A stretch of 64,000 nucleotides of DNA from Clostridiales bacterium (GTDB lineage Bacteria > Bacillota > Clostridia > Monoglobales > JAIRYP01), in assembly GCA_031267755.1 (NCBI GenBank), contig JAIRYP010000011.1, positions 192,761 to 256,760 on the forward strand, given 5' to 3'. The notes under the pieces are model-generated. The model ran no database searches. It saw only the letters and a list, made by a program, of their open reading frames with translations, and was not told the origin of the DNA. A program made the translations under genes and the position numbers. The stretch's first letter is position 1; each line of letters starts with the position of its first letter. Of this stretch, positions 39,005-47,630 are shown in pieces.

Positions 39005-39826
39005 TTAATATTTTTCAATCTCAATTTGATCCACGCATCCAGAAATATCTTTTTTTAAAAAAATTTTTCCAGAATTTATAAAACTTTCACAAGAATCACT
39101 GACAAAATATTTAATTTTTCCAAAACCCTTATTGTCGCTCAACATATTATTTGCTTTAAGAAAATCTTTTGCATGTTCCACAACACACTTTCCTGAATCA
39201 ATAAGTTTCATATTTGAACCAACACAATTTTTAATTGCTCTTTTGAGAAGCGGAAAATGAGTACAAGCAAGAACAATTGTATCTACTATTTCTTGTTTTA
39301 AAACATTCAAATATTCTTCGACAATTAAACTCGTAACACTTCCCTCAACATAACCATTTTCAACCAATGGAACAAACATAGGACACGCTTTAGACACTGT
39401 AACTATTTCCGGATCTATATTTTTTAATATCTCAACGCACCTTCCACTTTTAATAGTTCTTTCCGTTCCGAGTATGCCAATTTTTTTATTTATTGTCACC
39501 TTCGAAGCTTTTATAAAACTTGGTTCAAGTACGCTCATTAACTCTATTTCATAATCTTTCTTAACAACAGGTAACGCAACACTACTTGCTGTACCACATG
39601 CAGAAATTATAATTTTTACATTAAAACTTTGTAAAAAATTTATGTCTTGTCTAACGTATTTTACAATCGTCTCCACACTACGCGATCCGTACGGAACTCT
39701 TCCAGTATCTCCAAAATATACTATATTTTCATTTGGCAATATTTTAATAATTTCGCAAACACTCGTAAGCCCACCTAAACCTGAATCAAAAATTCCAATA
39801 GACCTATTGTCCAATTTTACCTCCAA
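39005..39826 (-). CDS. murI: Glutamate racemase
   Basis: SIGIFDSGLGGLTSVCEI, YFGDTGRVPYGSRS, IISACGTASSVALP, IVLACTHFPLLKRAI. Confidence 0.95.
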   Translation of the reverse strand: MEVKLDNRSIGIFDSGLGGLTSVCEIIKILPNENIVYFGDTGRVPYGSRSVETIVKYVRQDINFLQSFNVKIIISACGTASSVALPVVKKDYEIELMSVLEPSFIKASKVTINKKIGILGTERTIKSGRCVEILKNIDPEIVTVSKACPMFVPLVENGYVEGSVTSLIVEEYLNVLKQEIVDTIVLACTHFPLLKRAIKNCVGSNMKLIDSGKCVVEHAKDFLKANNMLSDNKGFGKIKYFVSDSCESFINSGKIFLKKDISGCVDQIEIEKY

Positions 39827-39828
39827 GA

Positions 39829-40869
39829 TTATTTAAGAGCAAATTCTATAAGTTTATCAAGTAATCGAGGCATTTCCAAACCATCATTTTTCCAAAGTTT
39901 TGCAAACATACTTATGTCAGTAAAACCTGGTATCGTATTTATTTCACTCAAATAAACCTTTTCTTCATCAAGCAAAAAATCCACTCTTGCCATTCCCTTA
40001 CATTCACATTCTTTGTACGCAAGTATTGCATTTTCCTTAATCTTTTCTGATATTTTCTCATTTAACATTATGGGAACTATAGTTTTAGAATCTTTTTCAT
40101 ATTTTGCTTCATAATCATAAAATTCATTACATGGCAAAATTTCTCCAAGACTATTTGAAACAATTGGACTCTCATTTCCAATTACCGCACATTCGATTTC
40201 TCTCGGATTTTGAATAGCTTTTTCAACCAATATTTTATTATCATATTTAAATGCATTTTTTATATTTGAAATAAGTTCTTCTTTGGTGTTTGATTTTGAA
40301 ATTCCAAGCGAAGAACCTGAATTCGCGGGTTTTACAAAATTTGAATAACCAATCTTTCTTTCTAATAAATCATAATCTATTTTTTGTTTACTTTTGATCT
40401 GAACCCATTCAACCTGTTCTATACCTATATTTTTAAGTATAATTTTACTTATTACTTTATCCATACAAACGCTTGAACCAATTACACCACTACCAACATA
40501 CGGAATATTTCTTAATTCAAACAAACCTTGAATCGTTCCATCTTCACCTTTATTTCCATGCATAATTGGAAAAACAACATCTATTTTAATTTCTTTAAAA
40601 CTATTGCCATTGAGTTTTATTATACCTGAATTCGATGTTGAAGGAGAAATTATTGCTTCACTTTTTTCTTTTGCCTCCCAATTCTTATTTAAAATTTCTT
40701 TCGGATTATCTCCGCAATAAATCCACCTTCCATTTTTTGTAATTCTAATTATAATTAATTCATATTTATTTCTATCTAAATTTTTAGCTACATTGTATGC
40801 CGATAATATTGAAACCTCATGCTCAAAAGAAGCCCCACCAAATATTAAACAAACTTTAAGCTTATACAT
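39829..40869 (-). CDS. ddl: D-alanine--D-alanine ligase
   Basis: IFGGASFEHEVSILSA, PIMHGNKGEDGTIQGLFELRNIPYVGSGVIGSSVCMDK, EINTIPGFTDISMF. Confidence 0.95.
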   Translation of the reverse strand: MYKLKVCLIFGGASFEHEVSILSAYNVAKNLDRNKYELIIIRITKNGRWIYCGDNPKEILNKNWEAKEKSEAIISPSTSNSGIIKLNGNSFKEIKIDVVFPIMHGNKGEDGTIQGLFELRNIPYVGSGVIGSSVCMDKVISKIILKNIGIEQVEWVQIKSKQKIDYDLLERKIGYSNFVKPANSGSSLGISKSNTKEELISNIKNAFKYDNKILVEKAIQNPREIECAVIGNESPIVSNSLGEILPCNEFYDYEAKYEKDSKTIVPIMLNEKISEKIKENAILAYKECECKGMARVDFLLDEEKVYLSEINTIPGFTDISMFAKLWKNDGLEMPRLLDKLIEFALK

Positions 40870-40974
40870 AATTTATCCCTCACATAATTTTTATTTTTAT
40901 TTATGTTTTTAATGTATATATTAATTCAAATTGGAAAAAATATGCATCGTAAATCTTTCTACGGAGGCATAATT

Positions 40975-41619
40975 TTGTCAACAATAAATTTTCACAAAAA
41001 ATCCATTTGCACGTTTTTTTTTATATTAATTTTAATAACCACAGCATTTATTACATATGCAAAAAACGTAGAAAAAAACTTATCTGAAAAATTTCTAAGG
41101 CTTCATATAATAGCAAACAGCAACTCAAAAGAAGATCAAGAGTTAAAAATAAAAATTCGAGACAAAATTCTTGATGAAACCAAAAAATGGTTCATTACAT
41201 GCAAAAATGCAAACGATAGTCTTGAAATAATAAATAAAAATATTGATAAAATTTCAGAAATTACAAAAGAAGAAATTAAAAAAGAAGGATATTGTTATGA
41301 CATTCAAGCAGTTATAGGTAATTTTTTATTTCCAACTAAATCTTATAAAAATATAATTCTTCCAGCTGGAAAATATAAAGCGTTAAAAATAAAAATTGGA
41401 GATGCAAAAGGTGAAAATTGGTGGTGTGTCTTGTTTCCTCCCCTCTGCTTTATAAATGGTTTTGATACGAAACTACCTCTCGAAGAAGAAAATCAACTTA
41501 AAACAAACATTTCAGAAAATCAATATGAGCTTATAACTGAAAATGAAGAAATTTCTACAATAAAAATAAAATTTAAAATCATCGAACTACTGGCACCCTT
41601 GTTTATTAAAAAAAATTAA
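40975..41619 (+). CDS. spoIIR: Stage II sporulation protein R
   Basis: LSEKFLRLHIIANSNSKEDQELKIKIRDKILDE, LPAGKYKALKIKIGDAKGENWWCVLFPPLCF. Start approximate (TTG near 40975; track gives 40903). Confidence 0.85.
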   Translation: MSTINFHKKSICTFFFILILITTAFITYAKNVEKNLSEKFLRLHIIANSNSKEDQELKIKIRDKILDETKKWFITCKNANDSLEIINKNIDKISEITKEEIKKEGYCYDIQAVIGNFLFPTKSYKNIILPAGKYKALKIKIGDAKGENWWCVLFPPLCFINGFDTKLPLEEENQLKTNISENQYELITENEEISTIKIKFKIIELLAPLFIKKN

Positions 41620-41676
41620 AAATAAATTTAAAATTTTTTTATTGTTTGATATATTTTTTTTTTAAACGAGCATAAT

Positions 41677-41706
41677 ATCATCAGTCTAAAAAATTAGACT
41701 AATGAT
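41677..41706. promoter_or_regulatory. Stem-loop in the spoIIR to small-ORF spacer
   Basis: ATCATCAGTCTAA-AAAA-TTAGACTAATGAT; 12 of 13 positions pair. Confidence 0.5.
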
Positions 41707-41754
41707 TGTTAAATTAACGATCGCAAAAATTATAAGATGCGTTTTGTATTTTTA

Positions 41755-41783
41755 CTACAAATATCATACATAAAAATTTGTAG
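41755..41783. promoter_or_regulatory. Second stem-loop upstream of small ORF
   Basis: CTACAAAT ... ATTTGTAG arms, extendable outward (ttttta / caaaaa) with one mismatch. Confidence 0.4.
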
Positions 41784-41837
41784 CAAAAATTCATTTAAGA
41801 TAATAATCATTATTAACATTAAGAAAGGGTGAAAAAA

Positions 41838-41966
41838 ATGGGTAAAGATCCAAAAAACAAAGCAGGTAGCAATAAAACAAGCGCTTCAAACTGTGGAGAT
41901 GGTAAGAACTCAAGTTCATCACAAAGCGGCTGTTCCCAATCGAGCGGAAGCAACTGTGGAAAATAA
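41838..41966 (+). CDS. Small Cys/Gly/Ser-rich peptide, 42 aa (not in ORF track)
   Basis: RBS aagaaagggtga then ATG; MGKDPKNKAGSNKTSASNCGDGKNSSSSQSGCSQSSGSNCGK, TAA stop; strong terminator follows. Confidence 0.7.
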   Translation: MGKDPKNKAGSNKTSASNCGDGKNSSSSQSGCSQSSGSNCGK

Positions 41967-41993
41967 ATGTTTAATGAAATATTAAATTAAAAT

Positions 41994-42025
41994 AAAAGCC
42001 GCCTTTAAAGCGGCTTTTAATTTTC
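41994..42025 (+). terminator. Intrinsic terminator after small ORF
   Basis: AAAAGCCGC-CTTTAAA-GCGGCTTTT perfect 9-bp stem, then AATTTTC. Confidence 0.8.
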
Positions 42026-42118
42026 TAAAATTTCAATAAATTTATATTGAATATATTCTCTATAATTTATTTTAAAATTTTAAAATAATTTTTACTTTTT
42101 AAATAACTAATCAACAGC

Positions 42119-43306
42119 TTACAAATCTTTCAAAAATTTTAATATACATTCACAAATATACAAACCACTCTTAACTGATTCATTCAAAGTATTTGCACTT
42201 GTACCAATTTCAACTATCAAACACAGATCTGACGCATGACCATTAAGTCTTTCTTTTTTTAAACTTATTGGTCTCATGAGACCAGGGTATTTTTCTTCTA
42301 TAATCCTTTGTAATTTTGAAGCAAATATTAAGTTATTTTTCCAATTTGAATGATTTAAGCCTCCCTCATCCGTTCCAACAACAAACATGCACTGCGAACA
42401 TTTTTCACCATTTATTTCAGTTATTAATTTGATGTTTATATCATCTTTATAAATTAAACAATCTCTATGAATGTCAAAAACAATTTGTATCGTTGGAAAC
42501 TTTTCCTTATATTTTTCAATTGTTTTAAGAGAAGATAAATATCTATTTTCAAAATTTTCATTTTGATCATGATGAGTTTTATCATGTAAAGTTTTTACAC
42601 CATTCTCATTTAATTTTCTTTCCATTTCTTGCCCAATTTTTATGACATTTTTATCATCATCATTTTCATAATCATTTTTACTTTTATCATAAAAGTCACA
42701 TTCATTTTCTTGAAATGCTTCTGTGCTACATGTGTGTAAAATTAAAATTTTTGGCCCTTCATTTTTTAAATCTAAAAACATATTAGAATTTAATAATTCA
42801 TTTATATCTATTTTTTTTTGTGTCTCATTTTCTATGTAAACTTGAAAAGAATCTTTATTTTTTAAAAACCTTTTTTGGCTTAAATCAAAAATCTTTATAG
42901 GTTTTAAGTTTTCATTAATTTCTTCTTTCGTTTCTGTTTGAGATAAACTTTGATCTTCTATCTGAATAATTTTCTCATCTAACTTCTTATTGGAAACATC
43001 TTTTAAACTTTTTGTTATAGAGCTCTCATTTACAATTGAAATTAAAGGTAATTCACTTAAAATTATAGAGCTTAAATCATCTTTATCAAACGTAAGTAAA
43101 AAATTAATCGACTTTTTTATTCTATCGTTGATCACAACTGAATTAAACACCGCGTTTTTAAATTTAAAAAAATTATTTTTTAAATAACAAAAAATGAATA
43201 TTAATAAAACACAAACAAGTATAGTTTTTAAAAAAACTTTGTTTAACCGTCTATAAAATCTAAAAAAAATTTTTTGAATTATGATTTTTATTTTAAACAC
43301 TTCCAC
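42119..43306 (-). CDS. spoIIP: Stage II sporulation protein P (amidase)
   Basis: ILILHTCSTEAF, IGQEMERKLNENGVKTLHDKTHHD, IQIVFDIHRDCL, EEKYPGLMRPISLKKERLNGHASDLCLIVEIGTSANTLNE. Confidence 0.82.
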   Translation of the reverse strand: MEVFKIKIIIQKIFFRFYRRLNKVFLKTILVCVLLIFIFCYLKNNFFKFKNAVFNSVVINDRIKKSINFLLTFDKDDLSSIILSELPLISIVNESSITKSLKDVSNKKLDEKIIQIEDQSLSQTETKEEINENLKPIKIFDLSQKRFLKNKDSFQVYIENETQKKIDINELLNSNMFLDLKNEGPKILILHTCSTEAFQENECDFYDKSKNDYENDDDKNVIKIGQEMERKLNENGVKTLHDKTHHDQNENFENRYLSSLKTIEKYKEKFPTIQIVFDIHRDCLIYKDDINIKLITEINGEKCSQCMFVVGTDEGGLNHSNWKNNLIFASKLQRIIEEKYPGLMRPISLKKERLNGHASDLCLIVEIGTSANTLNESVKSGLYICECILKFLKDL

Positions 43307-43409
43307 TAAATTTAATTTTCTCTGTATAATATGACTTTAAAATTAATTATTAAAAAAACAAAAATTTTTTTTATTTTAAACATACTAATCATAATTATGG
43401 AGAAAAACT

Positions 43410-44117
43410 ATGGAAAATGTCAATGAGCTAAGCATTGAAAACATTTTTTATATATTAAACAAATATTTTAAAGATATAAATGATTATATTACTAGTTACG
43501 ATGATAACGAAATCGAAAGTGTTGATTGTATTATTCATGCGAATGCTATTGAAAATATTGCAACTTTTGCCAAAAAAACAATAACAAATTATCACTCAAT
43601 ATTCTTTGTTGAACAAAAAAAAACTTTTCTACACAGCCTTAACAACTTTTTAACTATATTATGTTCCAAAATTCAAGAAATATTTTCATTAAATAATAAA
43701 ATAATCATAAATTTTGAAAATAATACGTTTGAAAAACAAATTTTATTTGACAAATCAAGATTTGAAGTTATTTTTTACACTCTAATGTCTTTGGCTTTCA
43801 AGAAAATTTCAGGAAATAAAAAAAATATAACAATAACAGTTTACGAAGAAAACGGAACGAATGTCATCCAAATAAAATGTAAAAAATATATAAGCGAAGA
43901 TTTTAAATCAACAAATAATTTTCATACTAAAAATGAAAATATTCTTTCAACAAAAAATTTAAAAAAGATAGAAAATACAGAAAATAATATTGACAAACTC
44001 GAGCCTGGAAATGAAAATATTATTATGTTAGTTTCTAACTATTTACTTTCGATGATGAATGGTTCTTTAGAAATTAAAAATAAGACAAAGGAGTATGTAT
44101 ATAAAATTCACTTATAA
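43410..44117 (+). CDS. Divergent HATPase-like (histidine-kinase-type ATPase) protein
   Basis: FDKSRFEVIFYTLMSLAFKKISGNKKNITITVYEENGTNVIQIKCK...NIIMLVSNYLLSMMNGSLEIKNK resembles N-box and C-terminal HATPase_c patterns; no clear HisKA. Confidence 0.45.
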   Translation: MENVNELSIENIFYILNKYFKDINDYITSYDDNEIESVDCIIHANAIENIATFAKKTITNYHSIFFVEQKKTFLHSLNNFLTILCSKIQEIFSLNNKIIINFENNTFEKQILFDKSRFEVIFYTLMSLAFKKISGNKKNITITVYEENGTNVIQIKCKKYISEDFKSTNNFHTKNENILSTKNLKKIENTENNIDKLEPGNENIIMLVSNYLLSMMNGSLEIKNKTKEYVYKIHL

Positions 44118-44134
44118 CAATATAATGAATAAAA

Positions 44135-44161
44135 TGCCCTGTGGAGGGCACAAATTTTTTT
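44135..44161 (+). terminator. Intrinsic terminator
   Basis: TGCCCT-GTGG-AGGGCA followed by CAAATTTTTTT. Confidence 0.8.
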
Positions 44162-44167
44162 GATGCT

Positions 44168-45136
44168 TTATTTTCCGCCTCCGCAACCGCAATCATCATC
44201 TTCATAAGCAAAATGTTTTTTTTGGCAAACATTTTCAAGTTCATTTTTAAAACCACTTTTTTGTGGAGGAAAAAATTCATCCATAGGAAATCTTAATTTG
44301 TTAAACAAATCACATGGATTATTTTCGGTCGCTTCTGGACAATCCTTCTGTGGTATACAAAAATCTATAGCTTTTACAAGAAGTTGAACGCTTCTTTCTA
44401 CTTTTACTATTGTAAACAATCCCAAAGTAACTAAAACTTGTTTTCCTTCTGTATCCACCACTAATTCATCGTCAAAACAATTACAAATATGGTCTGGTAT
44501 CGAAACAAAATGACTATTATCACACTTGCGACAACATTCATCCTCGTCAACTAATTTTGCGGTCAATGCAATCGGATCTACCACTTCAACAACAGCTTTT
44601 GGAAGATTATTTTTCTGCCAAATTTTACTTATGTTTTCCTCTGGATCAAACTTAGATTGAAATATTTTGGCATTTCCCTCTGAACCAAAAAGTATCACTT
44701 TTTTATCAAACGTTGTAAGTCCCTCAACGATTAATGGATTTGATATTCCCTTAAATGCCTCAATTGTAACTTTTATAAAATATTTTATATCTATACTAAA
44801 ATAACCTCTATTAAATGGTACAGGTTCAACATCGTTATAAATCCAAATTATTTCTGCTGATTTAACTTTAACATTTATCGATCTATCGATTATTTCTTGA
44901 GCTTTCGATGTAAAATAAACTCTTTGATCACGTATACAATCTCTTTCTTTACATGAATCATAAACTTGATCGGTATGAATGCATATTGGATCTCGAAAAC
45001 TTTGGTTTCTACGTTCACATTTTTCTTCAAGTTCTGTTATTCTGTCACCAAACACTCCATCTCTATCTTCATTTTTTAAACTTCTTCCTCTTTCATCGGC
45101 TCTATAATTTTTCTCTTTTCGTCTTTTTTCGACCAT
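44168..45136 (-). CDS. Cys-rich conserved-looking protein, CGCGGGK tail (possible spore-associated protein)
   Basis: 322 aa; charged N-terminus, many Cys (DECCRKCDN, HICNCFDD), C-terminal DDDCGCGGGK; RBS aggagga upstream. Confidence 0.6.
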   Translation of the reverse strand: MVEKRRKEKNYRADERGRSLKNEDRDGVFGDRITELEEKCERRNQSFRDPICIHTDQVYDSCKERDCIRDQRVYFTSKAQEIIDRSINVKVKSAEIIWIYNDVEPVPFNRGYFSIDIKYFIKVTIEAFKGISNPLIVEGLTTFDKKVILFGSEGNAKIFQSKFDPEENISKIWQKNNLPKAVVEVVDPIALTAKLVDEDECCRKCDNSHFVSIPDHICNCFDDELVVDTEGKQVLVTLGLFTIVKVERSVQLLVKAIDFCIPQKDCPEATENNPCDLFNKLRFPMDEFFPPQKSGFKNELENVCQKKHFAYEDDDCGCGGGK

Positions 45137-45503
45137 ATTTTAAAATTCCTCCTATATATTTTTGAGCGCAAAATTAAATACGCTAATTACATAATATGTA
45201 AATGGAAAAATTTTGTTTAAAATATTTATAATTTTTATATATTTTTGAAAATAAAAACTATAAAATCAAATTTCTTCAATAACTGCTAATTAAACTTTAA
45301 TAATATTAAAGTAAATAAAAATAGAAATCTAATCACGAAGTCATGAACTATTAGAATAAAAATTTTTAAAAAACGACAAAAATTTAAAAATATTAATTGT
45401 TTAAATATAACTTTTTAAATAAAATTTTAATATAAAATTAAAATAACAAAAATTCAGAAAACTGAAAACAGTTTCCCCAAATTATTTAAAACAATTCTAT
45501 ATT

Positions 45504-45728
45504 TTATTCATTTTCCTTACTTTTTGATGTTTCAATTATATTATAACGCTTCATAAATCTTTGCACTCTACCGCCGCTATCAACCAATTTTTGTTGCCCA
45601 GTAAAAAATGGATGACATTTCGAACATATTTCAACATGTATATTGCTTTTTGTTGATCCTGTTTCTATTACGTTTCCGCACGCACATGTAATGATTGTCT
45701 GTTCATATTTTGGATGTATATCTTTCAT
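45504..45728 (-). CDS. rpmE: 50S ribosomal protein L31 (CxxC, Zn-type)
   Basis: [62 protein letters not shown]. Confidence 0.96.
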   Translation of the reverse strand: MKDIHPKYEQTIITCACGNVIETGSTKSNIHVEICSKCHPFFTGQQKLVDSGGRVQRFMKRYNIIETSKSKENE

Positions 45729-45779
45729 ATTGCCTCCGCTATGCTATAATAAAATTAACATACCAAACTTTTAAATATT

Positions 45780-46907
45780 TCACAATAAAAACTCTGAAAA
45801 TATTTTATTACTTATAAAAAAAGCACGATCACTTAAAAAAATATTGTTATTGTCGCGCAAAATAAGACCACAATTTAAAAATTTTTCAATTTTTTCTCCA
45901 AATACATCATAAATATTTATATTAAATTTTTTTTTAAATTCATTAATCTTAATCCCCTTTTGCATTCTAAGACCCAAAAACATAAACTCACTCATTTTTT
46001 CTTTTACATCTAAATTTTTTCTTGAAGTTATAGCGCTAAAACCACTTTTTATTAATTTTATATATTTTTCAATATTTTTTTCATTTGAGTATCTCACATT
46101 GCCAATATTTGAATGTGCGCTAGCCCCAAAACCAACAAAATCCTCACATTGCCAATATTTTAAATTATGCTTTGACTCATATCCCTTTTTGCAAAAATTT
46201 GAAATTTCATATCTTTCATAGCCAAAATACCTTAAAAATTTCACAGAAAAATCATACATTTTTGAAACTTCATAATCATCTGGAATGTTCAATTCTGAGC
46301 TAAAAAAAGGTGTTCCTTTTTCTATTTCCAAGCAATAACATGAAATATGTTCTAATTTGAATTTAATAATGTCGGAGAGACACCTCTTCCAACTTTCCAA
46401 ATTTTGATTTGGCAAACCGTAAATTAAATCAACAGAAATATTCTTAAAACCTATGCTTCTAGCTAAATTGTAACATTCTATAAACTCTTCAAACGTATGT
46501 ATTCTGCCTAAAAATTTTAAAACATCATTATCTGTACTTTGTAGTCCAATACTAAGCCTATTGAAACGACGAAACGAAATATCTTTTAAACATTTTCTAT
46601 CAAACGCACCTGGATTGCATTCAATCGCAATTTCTAATTTTTTCAAAACATCAAAATTATTTTCTATTGAATACAAAACCTTATCAAAAAATTTACAATT
46701 TACACAAGTTGGAGTTCCACCTCCAAAATAAACTGTGTCAACTGTATAATTTTTTAAAGAATCTACGCAATCAAAAATTTCTATTTGAAGAGCATCAAAA
46801 TAACTTGAAATCAAATCATTTTTATTATCCCATGAATTGAACGCACAATAATTACACTTCTTTTTACAAAATGGCACATGTAAATATATTCCAATTTTAC
46901 TTTTCAT
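45780..46907 (-). CDS. hemW: Radical SAM heme chaperone HemW-like protein
   Basis: YLHVPFCKKKCNYCAF (CxxxCxxC), DTVYFGGGTPT, RLSIGLQSTDNDVLKFLGR, HNLKYWQCEDFVGFGASAHS. Confidence 0.92.
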   Translation of the reverse strand: MKSKIGIYLHVPFCKKKCNYCAFNSWDNKNDLISSYFDALQIEIFDCVDSLKNYTVDTVYFGGGTPTCVNCKFFDKVLYSIENNFDVLKKLEIAIECNPGAFDRKCLKDISFRRFNRLSIGLQSTDNDVLKFLGRIHTFEEFIECYNLARSIGFKNISVDLIYGLPNQNLESWKRCLSDIIKFKLEHISCYCLEIEKGTPFFSSELNIPDDYEVSKMYDFSVKFLRYFGYERYEISNFCKKGYESKHNLKYWQCEDFVGFGASAHSNIGNVRYSNEKNIEKYIKLIKSGFSAITSRKNLDVKEKMSEFMFLGLRMQKGIKINEFKKKFNINIYDVFGEKIEKFLNCGLILRDNNNIFLSDRAFFISNKIFSEFLL

Positions 46908-46936
46908 ATTATCTCAATAAAAATATTTTTTGAAAT

Positions 46937-47485
46937 TTAAATTTCATGTACTTTATCAACATTAGGAACTCGGACATCAAAATCACTCTTTTCATGTTTT
47001 TCTTGAGTTTGCGATTCCTTTTCTCTTTCAATATCTCTATTTAAACCAATTTCATGATGTTCATCGTCAAGCCCTTGAGAAATATTTAATTGGCCATTAT
47101 TGCTGCTACCAAAACTGTCAACAAAAAAAGAGGCTGCTATACAAGCAATAAAAGCTGCTGACAAACAAAGACCAGCAATCCAAAAAAAAGGCACAGGAAT
47201 GGAAAAGAAAACTACTGCAGCAATAAGGCAAACTATACCAGCAGCAATACAACCACTTCGCTTACTGCTATATACAGTAACTTCAGATCGCGGTGAATCA
47301 TGAATAACAACAGGGTTTGGTTGAACAACTACGGGTGGAAACAGATTCCTACGTGACCTATGCGATGGCATCATAGGAGGAGGGCCCCCATGCCGTGGCG
47401 CCATAGGTGGAGGACCCCCATGCGGCGCCATAGAAGGAGGACCCCCAGGGGAATTACCGTGTGGTGGATTAATAGATTGTGGCAT
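46937..47485 (-). CDS. Pro/Gly-rich N-terminus, two-TM hypothetical protein
   Basis: GGPPPMAPRHGGPPPMMP repeats, two hydrophobic segments, acidic C-tail; RBS gaggag upstream. Confidence 0.7.
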   Translation of the reverse strand: MPQSINPPHGNSPGGPPSMAPHGGPPPMAPRHGGPPPMMPSHRSRRNLFPPVVVQPNPVVIHDSPRSEVTVYSSKRSGCIAAGIVCLIAAVVFFSIPVPFFWIAGLCLSAAFIACIAASFFVDSFGSSNNGQLNISQGLDDEHHEIGLNRDIEREKESQTQEKHEKSDFDVRVPNVDKVHEI

Positions 47486-47630
47486 AAAAACATCTCCTCA
47501 TTTTAAAATATTTTCAGTCAATAATTTAATTAAATTATAATAGATATTATGTACAAAAAATAAAAATAAACAACACAAAATTTTATTTTATATAAATATA
47601 ACAAAAAAATAATTAATTAAATTTGATTGA

